Assembly: GCA_022428005.1 (NCBI GenBank)
Contig: JAKMDI010000022.1
Span: 1-64,000, forward strand
Reading direction: 5' to 3'
Length of the DNA stretch: 64,000 nt
From: Flavobacteriaceae bacterium
GTDB taxonomy: Bacteria > Bacteroidota > Bacteroidia > Flavobacteriales > Flavobacteriaceae
Shown: in pieces, positions 44,532 through 53,871 of the stretch
Numbering within the stretch: the stretch's first letter is position 1
How the letters are laid out: each line of letters opens with the position of its first letter
Program-made: the position numbers and the translations under genes
Notes under the pieces: model-generated
What the model saw: only the letters and a program-made list of their open reading frames with translations
Database searches by the model: none
What the model was told of the DNA's origin: nothing

Positions 44532-45910
44532 CTCAATTGGCCCAATACCTGCAACATTTCACTGATGCTGTATTCTGACTGTTTGCCCGTTTTCATTTCT
44601 TTTAAAATAAAAATACCATTTTGAAATTCCTCAGGTCCTAAAATAACAACATGGGGAATGGAGCGCTGATCGGCGTAATTTAATTGTTTTTTGAGTTTTG
44701 CAGCCACGGGATAAATCTCAGATGGAAGCTGTTGATCTCTCAGTTTAGTAAGGGTTTCGAAACAAACTTCAGCCGTTTCACGACCAAAATTCAGAAACAA
44801 CAACTGGGTGTTTTGATTGAGTGAAGATGGAAACAAATCCAATTCCTCCATCACCAAATAAATGCGGTCAAAACCAAAAGAAATACCGAATCCACTGGTG
44901 TTTTTTAATCCAAATAAATCGGTTAAATGGTCATATCTTCCTCCCCCACCAATGGATCCCATTTTAATTTCTCCAGGAGGTATGACTTCCAAAATTAATC
45001 CAGTGTAGTAATTCAATCCTCTGGCCAGCGTAATATCCAGGGAAATGGATACAGCCTTTAGAGACTGACGTTTGAGTTGATCAAAAATAAATCTCAATTC
45101 ATCTATTCCCTCGAGGGCATCATCAAAGCTTTCTAAAATTTTGGCAACCGCTGATAATTGGGTTTCAAAATCACCTTCTAAGGAAAGGAAAGGTTGCAAA
45201 CGCGAGAGGCTGTCCATTGAAAAACCTTTTTTCTTCAGCTCTTCGATCACACCCTGTTCCCCTATTTTTGACAGCTTGTCCAAAGCGACGGTAAAATCGA
45301 TCAGTTGTGATTCTACTCCAATACACTGCGCGATACCGGCTAAAATTTTCCGGTGGTTCAATTGTATTTGAATTCCCTTTAGCCCAAGTTTTGAAAATAC
45401 GCGATCATAGATTAAAATACCCTCGATCTCTTGCCACAAAGATTTTTCTCCTACCACATCTGCATCACATTGCAGGAACTCCTGAAACCTCCCGTGTTGG
45501 GGTCTGTCTGCCCTCCACACATTTTGTATTTGATAACGACGGAAGGGAAATTGTATGTCGTTCTGATATTGAGCTACATATCGTGCAAAGGGAACAGTGA
45601 GGTCATATCGGAGTGCCTTTTGAGACAGCGAATTAGAAAACTGAGCCAAGGCTCCCTTCTGCAATGCTTCCAAATCGGCATTTCTAACCTTATCTCCAGA
45701 GTTGAGAATTTTAAAAATAAGGCGGTCGCCTTCCTCCCCATATTTTCCCAAAAGAGTTTCGGACCGTTCAAAAGAGGGGGTCTCGATAGGTTGAAAACCA
45801 AAACTTTCAAAAATATCTACTAAGTGAGATTTGAGAAAATTTCTCCTATTCAAAATCTCTGGGGAAAAATCTCGAGTTCCTTTGGCTATAGATGGTTTTA
45901 CTCTTGACAT
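44528..45910 (-). CDS. hisS: Histidyl-tRNA synthetase
   Basis: Charges tRNA-His. With the ATG at 45910 (MSRVKPSIAKGTRDF) the protein has 460 residues; a 32-residue upstream extension is rejected because it runs into the next gene and is not conserved in type. Class II motifs: GTRDFSPE at the start, the motif 2 RYQIQNVWRADRPQHGRFQEF, then ARGLNYYTGLILEV (histidine A) and GGGRYDHL, GFGISFGFDR (motif 3). The C-terminal anticodon-binding domain is complete. Confidence 0.96.
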   Translation of the reverse strand: MSRVKPSIAKGTRDFSPEILNRRNFLKSHLVDIFESFGFQPIETPSFERSETLLGKYGEEGDRLIFKILNSGDKVRNADLEALQKGALAQFSNSLSQKALRYDLTVPFARYVAQYQNDIQFPFRRYQIQNVWRADRPQHGRFQEFLQCDADVVGEKSLWQEIEGILIYDRVFSKLGLKGIQIQLNHRKILAGIAQCIGVESQLIDFTVALDKLSKIGEQGVIEELKKKGFSMDSLSRLQPFLSLEGDFETQLSAVAKILESFDDALEGIDELRFIFDQLKRQSLKAVSISLDITLARGLNYYTGLILEVIPPGEIKMGSIGGGGRYDHLTDLFGLKNTSGFGISFGFDRIYLVMEELDLFPSSLNQNTQLLFLNFGRETAEVCFETLTKLRDQQLPSEIYPVAAKLKKQLNYADQRSIPHVVILGPEEFQNGIFILKEMKTGKQSEYSISEMLQVLGQLS

Positions 45911-45947
45911 ATTGTATTGGTAAAAAACAAAGATGGAATAATTCTGA

Positions 45948-46421
45948 CTATTTTGAAAGAAAACTTTTGAAGTCTTCATAGGTAGCTCCCTCAGAAACAA
46001 TCGCACCTTCTCTGATCAGCTTAAATTTTTCATTTTTAAGTCCTTGTTCGAAAATTTTATGTGACTGAAAAATAGATACCCTGGGATCTGACCAGTTTTG
46101 GGATAGCCATTTTTTATAATCTTTAAGTAACATAGATGGACAATCTTGCTCCAATTTGATCAGGATCAGATCTACTTGCTTTTCGTGGCATTTAAACAAA
46201 AAAAGATGGTGATCGCTTCTGTTTTCGAGATAAGTAATTTTGTCCAAGGATTGGTCCCATACCCCATCGCTAAAATCATCCAACAACGCTGCCGTCATCT
46301 CGGGATGTTTTGTTTTTATCTTCTCCCATTTTTTTTTATCAATGGATTGGGCTGCAAGAAATAAAGTGAACTCCTCATGGAGACTTTCGAACTGTTCTTT
46401 GGTTAATCGGGAGTATTTCAT
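45948..46421 (-). CDS. DUF6495-type protein
   Basis: This soluble 157-residue protein has no signal or membrane segment. It starts MKYSRLTKEQFESLHEEFTL with ASQSIDKKKW-like spacing (AAQSIDKKKWEKIK), a form I associate with the Bacteroidota-specific DUF6495 family found next to hisS and rplI. The function is unknown. It lies downstream of the rplI terminator and 37 bases before hisS, so it is probably co-transcribed with hisS from its own promoter. Confidence 0.7.
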   Translation of the reverse strand: MKYSRLTKEQFESLHEEFTLFLAAQSIDKKKWEKIKTKHPEMTAALLDDFSDGVWDQSLDKITYLENRSDHHLFLFKCHEKQVDLILIKLEQDCPSMLLKDYKKWLSQNWSDPRVSIFQSHKIFEQGLKNEKFKLIREGAIVSEGATYEDFKSFLSK

Positions 46422-46431
46422 AATGCTGGAT

Positions 46432-46458
46432 AAAAAAAAACCCCACTCGAAGTGGGGT
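46432..46458 (-). terminator. Rho-independent terminator after rplI
   Basis: On the minus strand a perfect 7-base stem (CCCCACT/AGTGGGG, positions 46441-46457) with a 3-base loop is followed by a run of nine T. The stem is extended by flanking A-T pairs. It lies 19 bases after the rplI stop and ends the rpsF-rpsR-rplI operon. Confidence 0.92.
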
Positions 46459-46476
46459 ATTGATTTTAATTCAAGA

Positions 46477-46929
46477 TTATTTTTTTTCGGGAATCACCTC
46501 AAATGGAAATTGAATGGCTACCTCTCGGTGCAATCTAATTTTAGCTTCATAGCTCCCCAAACGTTTGATGGTTTTCCCAGGAATGGCAATAGCATTTTTA
46601 TCAATCTCATGTCCATTTCCTTCAAAAGCTTTGACCAAATCGGCAGCAGTTACAGAACCAAAAAGTTTATCACCGCTTCCTACTTTGGAGGAAATTTTGA
46701 TATTGATGGCCATCAACTTCTCTCCTAGTGCATTGGCATCATCAATTATCTTTTTTTCTTTAAAAGCCTTCTGCTTTAAATTCTCTGCTAAAACTTTCTT
46801 GGCAGAAGTGGTGGCCAATACGGCTTTGCCTTGAGGAATTAAAAAATTTCTTCCATAGCCATTCTTGACTTTAACTAAATCGTCTTTAAAGCCAAGGTTT
46901 TCTACATTTTCTTTTAATATGATTTGCAT
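46477..46929 (-). CDS. rplI: 50S ribosomal protein L9
   Basis: The protein has 150 residues, standard length. The N-terminal domain has MQIILKENVENLGFKDDLVKVKNGYGRNFLIPQGKAV in outline, with the conserved G-Y-G-R-N-F-L-I-P, then the long connecting helix and the C-terminal domain (KLFGSVTAADLV). It is the last gene of the rpsF-rpsR-rplI operon, 11 bases after rpsR. Confidence 0.97.
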   Translation of the reverse strand: MQIILKENVENLGFKDDLVKVKNGYGRNFLIPQGKAVLATTSAKKVLAENLKQKAFKEKKIIDDANALGEKLMAINIKISSKVGSGDKLFGSVTAADLVKAFEGNGHEIDKNAIAIPGKTIKRLGSYEAKIRLHREVAIQFPFEVIPEKK

Positions 46930-46940
46930 GACTTTAATAT

Positions 46941-47237
46941 TTATTTAAGTAAATCACCTACATAGGGCATTAAAGCCAAATGGCGAGCCCTTTTTATGGC
47001 CACAGATACTTTTCTTTGATATTTTAAAGAAGTTCCTGTAAGCCTTCGCGGCAAGATTTTACCTTGTTCATTTACAAATTTTATAAGAAAATCAGGGTCT
47101 TTGTAATCAATGTACTTGATTCCTGACCTTTTAAACCTACAATATTTTTTCTTGTTGTTCGTGTCAATGTTAAGGGGGGTTAAATACCGGATTTCCCCTT
47201 CTTTTTTACCACTTGATTGTTCATCGATTTTTGCCAT
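46941..47237 (-). CDS. rpsR: 30S ribosomal protein S18
   Basis: The protein has 98 residues; the conserved core is [40 protein letters not shown] and HLALMPYV. The basic N-terminal extension is usual in this phylum. The gene lies 5 bases after rpsF and 11 bases before rplI in the standard order. Confidence 0.97.
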   Translation of the reverse strand: MAKIDEQSSGKKEGEIRYLTPLNIDTNNKKKYCRFKRSGIKYIDYKDPDFLIKFVNEQGKILPRRLTGTSLKYQRKVSVAIKRARHLALMPYVGDLLK

Positions 47238-47242
47238 AATGC

Positions 47243-47587
47243 TTAAGCTTTTTCTTTAGATTGATTTTTTTTCATTCTTTTCTCCGCCCAATTCTGTGCG
47301 TGTTTATCAAGCTTCACAGTTAAAAATCGCATGACTCTTTCATCTCTTCTGAATTCAACTTCCAAATCGTTAACCACTTCACCAGATCCCTCAAATTGAA
47401 GGAGGTGATAAAACCCACTTTTTTTGTTTTGAATGGTGAAGGCTAATTTTTTTAGTCCCCAATCTTCTTTGTGAACAATGGTGCACTTGTTGGATGTCAA
47501 AAGCGACTCATACTTTTTAACTGCTTCCTCTATCTGGGTTTCAGACAGAACGGGATTAAGAATGAAAACAGTTTCATATTGATTCAT
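47243..47587 (-). CDS. rpsF: 30S ribosomal protein S6
   Basis: The protein has 114 residues; starts [18 protein letters not shown], with [24 protein letters not shown] and a terminal [12 protein letters not shown] typical of S6. A lysine-rich tail ends the protein. First gene of the operon, preceded by a good promoter match 20-50 bases upstream. Confidence 0.97.
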   Translation of the reverse strand: MNQYETVFILNPVLSETQIEEAVKKYESLLTSNKCTIVHKEDWGLKKLAFTIQNKKSGFYHLLQFEGSGEVVNDLEVEFRRDERVMRFLTVKLDKHAQNWAEKRMKKNQSKEKA

Positions 47588-47606
47588 AATTACATTTTTA
47601 GAAGTG

Positions 47607-47637
47607 CAAAAATAAGTTAATCATTAAATTACACCAA
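47607..47637 (-). promoter_or_regulatory. Promoter of the rpsF operon
   Basis: On the minus strand TATTTTTG (47607-47614) matches the TAnnTTTG -7 box, and TTG (47635-47637) sits 20 bases upstream as the -33 element. The likely start of transcription is about 15 bases before the rpsF ATG. Confidence 0.6.
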
Positions 47638-47702
47638 GAGATTACTTGTTTTTTAAAAATATTTTTAATTTTACAAATTCTATAGTAAGTAATAGCCCCA
47701 AT

Positions 47703-48401
47703 ATGAAACTCAATTACATACTCGTTGACAGTGATCCCATCCATCGGATTCAATTTCTTCAAATTTTAAAAAAGTTTCCCGAAATCAGCCTTCAAGGTGA
47801 ATTTTCAGATGCAGTAAATGCTAAGGAATTCCTAAATTATAATGACCTGGACTTTGTTATCGTTTCAGCTGATTTGCCTGTGTATAGCGGATTCGATTTT
47901 ATAGAAAACCTAAAAGTGGATACCGAGGTGATTTTATTGACCAAACAGCCCATGGATGCAGTAAAATCATTTGAATTAGGTCTTATTGATTGCATTCTCA
48001 AGCCAGTGAATCTAGAGAGGTTTAAGAATTCCATAGAACGTCTTATTCACAAAGTAAATTGCTTAAAAATTATCCGCGAGAAAAATGAAAGGATGGTACA
48101 CTTCAAGTGTAATTTTAAATCTGAAAAAATAATTGCCAGTGATATAAGGTGGATTGAGGCTATGGGTGACTATGTAAAAGTGGTGACCAAAAATAAAAAT
48201 TATATAGTGCTGTCCACAATGAAATCTTTTTTGTCAAAACTACCTGAGGGTCAGTTTGTAAGAATCCATAAATCCTATATCGTAAATTTAGATAAAGTGA
48301 GTTACTTTACCTCAAAGGATGTAAATACGGATGGAAAAATGCTACCGTTGAGCAGAAACCAAAAAAATATTTTTAAAGACTCTTATTTGAATTATCAATA
48401 A
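47703..48401 (+). CDS. LytTR-type response regulator with atypical receiver
   Basis: The ATG at 47703 (MKLNYILVDSDP) gives 232 residues; an upstream frame extension is dropped because it lacks the receiver fold. Residues 1-115 form a receiver domain with the acidic pair Asp9/Asp11, a Thr in ILLTKQ and the conserved Lys in ILKPVN. However, the phosphoacceptor position (four residues before the Pro of SADLP) is Ser55, not Asp; an Asp sits at 57. Residues about 135-230 form a LytTR DNA-binding domain (IRWIEAMGDYVKVVT, MKSFLSKLPEGQFVRIHKSY). It may be phosphorylation-independent. No histidine kinase is adjacent. Confidence 0.9.
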   Translation: MKLNYILVDSDPIHRIQFLQILKKFPEISLQGEFSDAVNAKEFLNYNDLDFVIVSADLPVYSGFDFIENLKVDTEVILLTKQPMDAVKSFELGLIDCILKPVNLERFKNSIERLIHKVNCLKIIREKNERMVHFKCNFKSEKIIASDIRWIEAMGDYVKVVTKNKNYIVLSTMKSFLSKLPEGQFVRIHKSYIVNLDKVSYFTSKDVNTDGKMLPLSRNQKNIFKDSYLNYQ

Positions 48402-50848
48402 GGGTCAATATCGAGGTTAACTCTACAAGATTTAAAAAGTGCAATCGTCTCAAATCGCTCTAAGGTCCGACTGATAATACTTTTTACCCTATCCCTTGAC
48501 TGATCTGTTCCAATTTTAACCAAAATATGCATTCTGTATCGATTTCTAAGTCGGGCGATTGGAGGAAAGACAGGCCCTAAAACTTCTCCAGCGTTGGCTT
48601 GCTGTAATACATTGGTGATCCACTCACTGGATTTTTTAACTGTTTCTAAGTCTGTATGGCTCACCAATATTCTGATCATGCGAGAAAAGGGAGGATAGTG
48701 GTATTCTTTTCTGTCATCCAACTGTGTCGAAAACATTTGCTCATAATTCCCTTCAATTACTTGTTTGATTATAGGGTGGTTTGGCTGATAGGTTTGAATC
48801 ATCACCTTTCCCCTGAGCTGTTTTCTACCTGCCCTCCCAGCCACTTGTCGCAACATTTGATAGGTTCTTTCGTGTGCTCTAAAATCAGGGAAATTTAAAA
48901 GATGATCCGCATTTAGTACCCCAACCAAATGAACATTTTGAAAATCCAATCCCTTGACGACCATTTGAGTTCCTACCAATATCTTTACCTCTTGGGCAGC
49001 AAAAGAGTGAATCAATTTATCAAAAGCCCATTTGCCGCGGGTGGTATCCCAATCCATTCTGGCGACTTTGGTATTGGGAAAAAAACTGCTTACCTGTTCC
49101 TGAATCTGCTGGGTGCCCATTCCCTTTGTAGACAAGTTGGTCATTCCGCAGGCATGACAATTTTGTGGAACCGCAATCTGAAAACCACAATAATGACATT
49201 TTAGCTGATCGGTATACTGGTGATAGGTTAGGGTTACATCGCACTGATGACATTGGGGCATATGACCACAATCCAAACATTCCAAGACCGGCGCATAACC
49301 CCGCTGGTTGTGAAACAAAATGATTTGTTTCTCCATGGCTAAAGTTTGCTCCATTGCTGTGATTAATTCCTCCGTAAAGCCACCTTTAATTTGTTTTTTC
49401 TTAAAAGCTGTTTTTAAATCAATGGTAATAATTTCTGGAAGTTCAACAGCACCATACCTTTCCGTCAACTTTACCCTGCCATATTTTCCACTCCTACAAT
49501 TAAAGGAGGTCTCTATTGAGGGGGTTGCCGAGCCCAAAAGTACTTTGGCGTTGTGGATACCAGCCAAAACGACAGCACTGTCTCTGGCATGATACCTCGG
49601 TGAAGGGTCAAATTGCTTGTAGGACAGTTCGTGCTCTTCATCGACTATCAACAGGCCTAAATTTTGAAAAGGAAGAAAAAGAGAGGATCGGGTACCAACA
49701 ATAATTTTAGCCTTGGGGTCATCATTCAAAATATTATTCCAAACCTCTGTGCGTTCGTGAACAGAAAACTTAGAGTGATATACGGTAACTGCGGTTCCAA
49801 AACGGTTTTGCAGTCGCTGAACCATTTGTGGGGTCAAAGAAATCTCGGGCAGCAGATAGAGCAGCTGTTGTCCTTTTTTTATATTGTCTCTAATCAGTTC
49901 GATATAAATTTCAGTTTTTCCCGATCCTGTAACGCCTTCCAGCAATACAACCAATTTGTCATTAAAAGATTCTTTGACTTCATCGAGGGCTCTTTGCTGA
50001 GCATCGGAGCGTGTAAAAGACTGCTTGAGTATTTTATGATCATAGAGCTTACGATCTTCTTGAAAAAATTCTTCTTCCAGAACCCCCTTCGATATCAAGG
50101 CTTTTAGTGTGGCAGATCCGACAGGTGATTTCTTTTGTAAGTCTTTGACACTTTTCCACTGGTCTCCCTTGGGATTTTGATCAAATACACCCATCAACAA
50201 TTGTTTTTGTTTGGGAGCATTTTTTAACGAATCAAAAATACCTTCCAGCGATTGATTCTTCAACACAGAGGGGGAGAGTCTTACACTTCTTACTTTTTTG
50301 GGTATGTATTTCTCATGGAGTTTTTGATGGAGGTCCACCACTCCCCTGGAAAACATGTCCTGTAGTAGCCCCAACACACTTTTTTTACCCAGGATATCAA
50401 TGATCTCGCTGATGCTTAATGCTTTGATTTCCAATGCCTCATATATTAAAAACTCCTCATCTTTAAGCTGATTTTTTACTTCTGGTGAAATCTCTTTTTT
50501 AACCACCAAGGTCTCACTTTCCAACAAAAGAGTTGTGGGCAACGCCGCCCTTACGATGTCCCCTAATTTACTCTGATAATACTGAGAGAGCCATTCCCAA
50601 AATTGCAACTGTTTTTCGGTAATACTGGGGGTCTCCTCCAAAATCAATTCAATAAATTTTGGTGTGTATCGCTGCGGTGGATTGTGGTGCAACTTTACCA
50701 CTACAGCGGTATAAACTTTTGATTTACCAAAAGAAACAGCAACGCGAAAACCCGGCTTTAGAAACTTGTAGTCCTCCGCTGATAAAGCATAGGTAAAAGG
50801 TTTACCCAGAGAAAGCGGAAGTAATACATCAGCGAAATATTGCATCAT
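48395..50848 (-). CDS. priA: Primosomal protein N' (replication restart helicase)
   Basis: The protein has 817 residues. The N-terminal PriA-specific DNA-binding part (YFADVLLPLSLGKPFTYAL, AVSFGKSKVYTAVVV) is followed by the helicase core: Walker A in LLEGVTGSGKTEIYIELI, DEEH box in LLIVDEEHELSYKQ, GSATPSIET. Four Cys pairs of the zinc-binding insert are present (CLDCG, CHQC, CHYCG, CHACG), then RVAGRAGRKQ-type motif VI (QVAGRAGRKQLRG). It restarts stalled replication forks. It converges with the LytTR gene, overlapping by seven bases. Confidence 0.96.
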   Translation of the reverse strand: MMQYFADVLLPLSLGKPFTYALSAEDYKFLKPGFRVAVSFGKSKVYTAVVVKLHHNPPQRYTPKFIELILEETPSITEKQLQFWEWLSQYYQSKLGDIVRAALPTTLLLESETLVVKKEISPEVKNQLKDEEFLIYEALEIKALSISEIIDILGKKSVLGLLQDMFSRGVVDLHQKLHEKYIPKKVRSVRLSPSVLKNQSLEGIFDSLKNAPKQKQLLMGVFDQNPKGDQWKSVKDLQKKSPVGSATLKALISKGVLEEEFFQEDRKLYDHKILKQSFTRSDAQQRALDEVKESFNDKLVVLLEGVTGSGKTEIYIELIRDNIKKGQQLLYLLPEISLTPQMVQRLQNRFGTAVTVYHSKFSVHERTEVWNNILNDDPKAKIIVGTRSSLFLPFQNLGLLIVDEEHELSYKQFDPSPRYHARDSAVVLAGIHNAKVLLGSATPSIETSFNCRSGKYGRVKLTERYGAVELPEIITIDLKTAFKKKQIKGGFTEELITAMEQTLAMEKQIILFHNQRGYAPVLECLDCGHMPQCHQCDVTLTYHQYTDQLKCHYCGFQIAVPQNCHACGMTNLSTKGMGTQQIQEQVSSFFPNTKVARMDWDTTRGKWAFDKLIHSFAAQEVKILVGTQMVVKGLDFQNVHLVGVLNADHLLNFPDFRAHERTYQMLRQVAGRAGRKQLRGKVMIQTYQPNHPIIKQVIEGNYEQMFSTQLDDRKEYHYPPFSRMIRILVSHTDLETVKKSSEWITNVLQQANAGEVLGPVFPPIARLRNRYRMHILVKIGTDQSRDRVKSIISRTLERFETIALFKSCRVNLDIDPY

Positions 50849-50869
50849 CTAAAAATACAACTTTGCGTA

Positions 50870-51787
50870 TTATCCTGTTGGATCTTGAGAGCTGTTTTTC
50901 AATCTATTTAGGGTGGCATTGAGTTCAAAACCCAAAAGAAGCACGCTTGAATTGAGCCATATGTAAAACAAAAAAATCAGTAAGGCCCCAATAGATCCGT
51001 AGAGTTGGTTGTAGGTAGAGAAATTCTCGATATAGATACCAAAAAGATAGGTAGTCATCAAAATCAACAAACAAGTCATGAGGGCCCCCGGGGAGAAAAA
51101 TCGATTCTTTTTGCCCTCAATAGTTCCAAAATAATACAATATCGCAACCGATACATAGATCAGAATGGTGTAGAAAAAAAGCTGACCAATTCGAATCCAA
51201 TTCACGGTGCTTGGAATCAATTCATCTAAGTTTTTAAAAATAAAAATTTCAAAAAAAATCAAAGCTGCCACACCAACCAACAGTAAAACCGCCAAAAGTA
51301 CCCCAACCATCATTGAATACAAATATTGCCGAATAAAAGAGCGGGAAAGATCAACGTGATAGGATCCCTCAAAGCTGGAGAAAATTGAACTTACACCATT
51401 TGCGGTAAGGAAAATAGACAATATAAAAACGGAGGAAAGGAGTCCAGTCCGTTGTTTTTGTCGGATGTCTGTAAAAATATCCGTAAAAAACCCTTGACTC
51501 TCTTGCGGCAACAACAACTCAATAAAATCAAAGAGAACGGCATCAAAATTTGCTATAGGGATAAAGGCGATCAGGTTTAAAATAAATAGTAGAAAAGGAA
51601 ACAAGGCCATAAAAAAACTGAATGCAATGCTCCCAGCCCGAGATGATAATGCTCCTTTGACGATTCCGGCAGTGTACATTTCAATCAAATCATAGAAGGA
51701 AAAACCGACATAGCCTGGGATCTTGAGTGCTTCCAAAAATCCAATTAGATTTTTGACAACAGGTATTGATTTTAGTTTTTCTTTCAA
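50870..51787 (-). CDS. YihY/BrkB-family membrane protein, TTG start
   Basis: The start codon appears to be TTG at 51787 (KEKLKSIPVV follows), since no ATG precedes the conserved part; a TAnnTTTG box lies 16 bases upstream. The 305-residue protein has about six membrane helices. Family features: SRAGSIAFSFFMALFPFLLF, LLPQESQGFF, the helix with FLTANGVSSIFSSFEGSY, and FSPGALMTCLLIL, ending in LNSSVLLLGFELNATL. Function of the YihY/BrkB family is unproven; older annotations as ribonuclease BN are incorrect. Confidence 0.9.
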   Translation of the reverse strand: MKEKLKSIPVVKNLIGFLEALKIPGYVGFSFYDLIEMYTAGIVKGALSSRAGSIAFSFFMALFPFLLFILNLIAFIPIANFDAVLFDFIELLLPQESQGFFTDIFTDIRQKQRTGLLSSVFILSIFLTANGVSSIFSSFEGSYHVDLSRSFIRQYLYSMMVGVLLAVLLLVGVAALIFFEIFIFKNLDELIPSTVNWIRIGQLFFYTILIYVSVAILYYFGTIEGKKNRFFSPGALMTCLLILMTTYLFGIYIENFSTYNQLYGSIGALLIFLFYIWLNSSVLLLGFELNATLNRLKNSSQDPTG

Positions 51788-51803
51788 GAATATTTCCTTT
51801 GAT

Positions 51804-51811
51804 CAAAGATA
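51804..51811 (-). promoter_or_regulatory. Candidate -7 box for the YihY-family gene
   Basis: On the minus strand TATCTTTG matches TAnnTTTG, 16 bases before the TTG start codon. The -33 element is unclear. Forms a divergent pair with the box at 51833-51840. Confidence 0.45.
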
Positions 51812-51832
51812 AAACAAATCTTATTGTGTTCG

Positions 51833-51840
51833 TAAATTTG
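51833..51840 (+). promoter_or_regulatory. Candidate -7 box for rlmH, near-leaderless
   Basis: TAAATTTG is an exact TAnnTTTG match ending 4 bases before the rlmH ATG. Transcription would begin at or very near the start codon, a layout common in this phylum. No clear -33 element. Confidence 0.45.
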
Positions 51841-51844
51841 CAAT

Positions 51845-52318
51845 ATGCAAACACTACTTCTGTTGGTTGGAAAAACCAACGATTCGAGTTTAGTCTCTTT
51901 GATGTATGAATATACAGAACGCATCAGACGATTTCAATCTTTTGAGATACAGGTAATCCCTGAGCTCAGAAACAAAGGAAAGATGCATTCAGAAATTCAA
52001 AAACAAAAAGAAGGTAAGTCCATTATTCAACAATTTGAACCTGGCGACTTCATTGTACTATTAGACGAAAAAGGGAAATCTTTTGATTCAGTTCAGTTTT
52101 CTGAATACCTAAATAAGAAAAGAGCAATGGCCTATAAAAGGATCGTTTTTGTTGTAGGAGGACCTTTTGGATTTTCCAAAGCTGTTTATGACAAAGCCCA
52201 GGAAAAAATTTCATTGTCCAGTATGACTTTTTCGCATCAAATGATCAGAATATTTTTTCTAGAGCAATTGTATCGCGCCAATACCATTATTAAAAATTTT
52301 CCCTATCATAACAAATAG
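51845..52318 (+). CDS. rlmH: 23S rRNA (pseudouridine1915-N3)-methyltransferase
   Basis: The protein has 157 residues of the SPOUT methyltransferase family. The knot region is FVVGGPFGFSKAVYDKAQEK, then ISLSSMTFSHQMIRIFFLEQLYRA, ending in the typical HNK/HK tail (FPYHNK). DFIVLLDEKGKSFDSVQFSEYL is also conserved. Methylates helix 69 of 23S rRNA. First gene of an rlmH-rdgB-regulatory-domain-protein run on the plus strand. Confidence 0.96.
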   Translation: MQTLLLLVGKTNDSSLVSLMYEYTERIRRFQSFEIQVIPELRNKGKMHSEIQKQKEGKSIIQQFEPGDFIVLLDEKGKSFDSVQFSEYLNKKRAMAYKRIVFVVGGPFGFSKAVYDKAQEKISLSSMTFSHQMIRIFFLEQLYRANTIIKNFPYHNK

Positions 52319-52322
52319 AACC

Positions 52323-52895
52323 ATGGAACTCATTTTTGGAACCCACAATCAGAATAAAGTAATAGAAATCAATTCACTTTTGCCCAGTAAATACCAGGTA
52401 AAAAGTTTAAATGAATTGGGGTATGATGCGGAAATAGATGAGACCGGCACAACCCTCGAGGAAAATGCCCTTATAAAAGTTAGAACCATCTATAAAACTT
52501 ATAAAAAAAATAGTTTTGCAGATGATAGTGGTCTGGAGGTGGCTGCAATGGATGGTGCTCCAGGGGTTTATTCAGCTCGTTATGCTGGCTTTGAAAAGAA
52601 TGCACAAAAAAATATGGATAAGTTACTGGGGGAATTAGAGGGTTCCAAAAACAGAAAAGCTCAGTTCAGAACAGTGATAGCCCTTATCTTTAATGGCAAA
52701 GAAATACTGTTTGAAGGCATCGTCAAAGGAAAAATAGCTTTGCAGCCAGCGGGTACAGAAGGTTTTGGTTATGACCCGATTTTTGTCCCAGAAAACAACA
52801 CGCGGACTTTTGCACAAATGAACCTCTCTGAAAAAAACAGAATCAGTCATCGATCAAGGGCATTCGAAAAATTAATTGAATTTCTAAAAAGTTAA
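52323..52895 (+). CDS. rdgB: XTP/dITP pyrophosphatase (RdgB/HAM1)
   Basis: The protein has 190 residues; removes non-canonical purine nucleotides. Motifs: FGTHNQNKVIEINSLL at the start, ETGTTLEENALIKV, FADDSGLEVAAMDGAPGVYS with ARYAG, GFGYDPIFVP and KNRISHRSRAF at the end. Standard length. Starts 4 bases after rlmH. Confidence 0.96.
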   Translation: MELIFGTHNQNKVIEINSLLPSKYQVKSLNELGYDAEIDETGTTLEENALIKVRTIYKTYKKNSFADDSGLEVAAMDGAPGVYSARYAGFEKNAQKNMDKLLGELEGSKNRKAQFRTVIALIFNGKEILFEGIVKGKIALQPAGTEGFGYDPIFVPENNTRTFAQMNLSEKNRISHRSRAFEKLIEFLKS

Positions 52896-52951
52896 AATCC
52901 CAATTGACGGCTAATTTGTTAATTTTAAAAAATATTAGAATATTTCAAAAA

Positions 52952-53716
52952 ATGATCCTTAGGTTTTTGTTGATGTTTTGTTTGTTGTTGAGTGGCTGGG
53001 TAGCGGGTCAAGAGCAAGAAGAATACCTCAGTGGCGTCGTTGAAAATGAAACCACCGGGTTTCCGATGGAGAGTGTCAATATACTAAACCTGAATAAAGT
53101 GATCGGTGCTACTACCGATAAAAAAGGGAATTTTGAAATTCAGGCGGAAGTAAATGACACCCTGTTTTTTTCTTACTTGGGTTATAAATCCTTGAAAGTA
53201 GCGGTCACAACAGATATGTTAAAATTTGGAAACTCAAAATTCAAAATCACACAATTGGCATTTGCCTTAGAAGAAATTATATTACGTCCCTACCAACTGA
53301 CAGGCTATTTGGATATTGACGCAAAAAATGTTCCCATAAATCCCGCTGGTCGTTACAAAATACCAGGTTTGCCCAGTGCTGGCTATGAAGGCGGTAACCG
53401 AAACCCAAATGCAATCTCAAAAACTTTTGCAGCGCTGTTTAATCCCGCCGACTTTCTCCACAATCTTTTTGGCAAAAAGGGAGTGCAAATGAAGAAATTA
53501 AAAAAAATGAGGGAGAATGACGGTTTAAAAAATCTTTTGGCTTCAAAGTTTGATAGAGAGATCCTTGTTCAAGTGTTAAAATTAGAACGTCTTGATTTGG
53601 ATGAAATTTTAAGAAATTGTAGTTATTCTGATGCATTCATCAAAGAGTCAAATGATCTACAAATACTGGAGGCGATAAGCGGTTGCTATGAAGAATATCG
53701 CATTTTACAAATGTGA
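52952..53716 (+). CDS. Exported CarboxypepD-regulatory-like domain protein
   Basis: The ATG at 52952 gives 254 residues with a signal peptide (MFCLLLSGWVAGQ, cleavage about residue 19). The mature N-terminus is a carboxypeptidase regulatory-like beta-sandwich (about 25-105: LSGVVENETTGFPMESVNI ... TDKKGNFEIQ ... FFSYLGYKSLKVAV), the module often found at the start of TonB-dependent receptors. Here it stands alone, followed by a helical C-terminal region (about 170-250) without a recognised fold. Likely periplasmic or outer-membrane associated. Function unknown. Confidence 0.8.
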   Translation: MILRFLLMFCLLLSGWVAGQEQEEYLSGVVENETTGFPMESVNILNLNKVIGATTDKKGNFEIQAEVNDTLFFSYLGYKSLKVAVTTDMLKFGNSKFKITQLAFALEEIILRPYQLTGYLDIDAKNVPINPAGRYKIPGLPSAGYEGGNRNPNAISKTFAALFNPADFLHNLFGKKGVQMKKLKKMRENDGLKNLLASKFDREILVQVLKLERLDLDEILRNCSYSDAFIKESNDLQILEAISGCYEEYRILQM

Positions 53717-53871
53717 TCTTAAGAACACATTTAATCTTATTCTGGTATCTGGGTCAATAAATTTCGAGATTACTCCGTTGTTTTCAGCCCACAATACTTC
53801 TCGTGCTTTTCGTTTGCTATTTTAAATAAATTTTCAAGAAGAAGCCTTATCTTTATGGAATTACCAGCAAT

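Noticed and set aside
53717..53871. A small gene between the regulatory-domain protein and purB
   Set aside because: No frame with a plausible start and coding character was found; only a near-match TATCTTTA box lies before purB.
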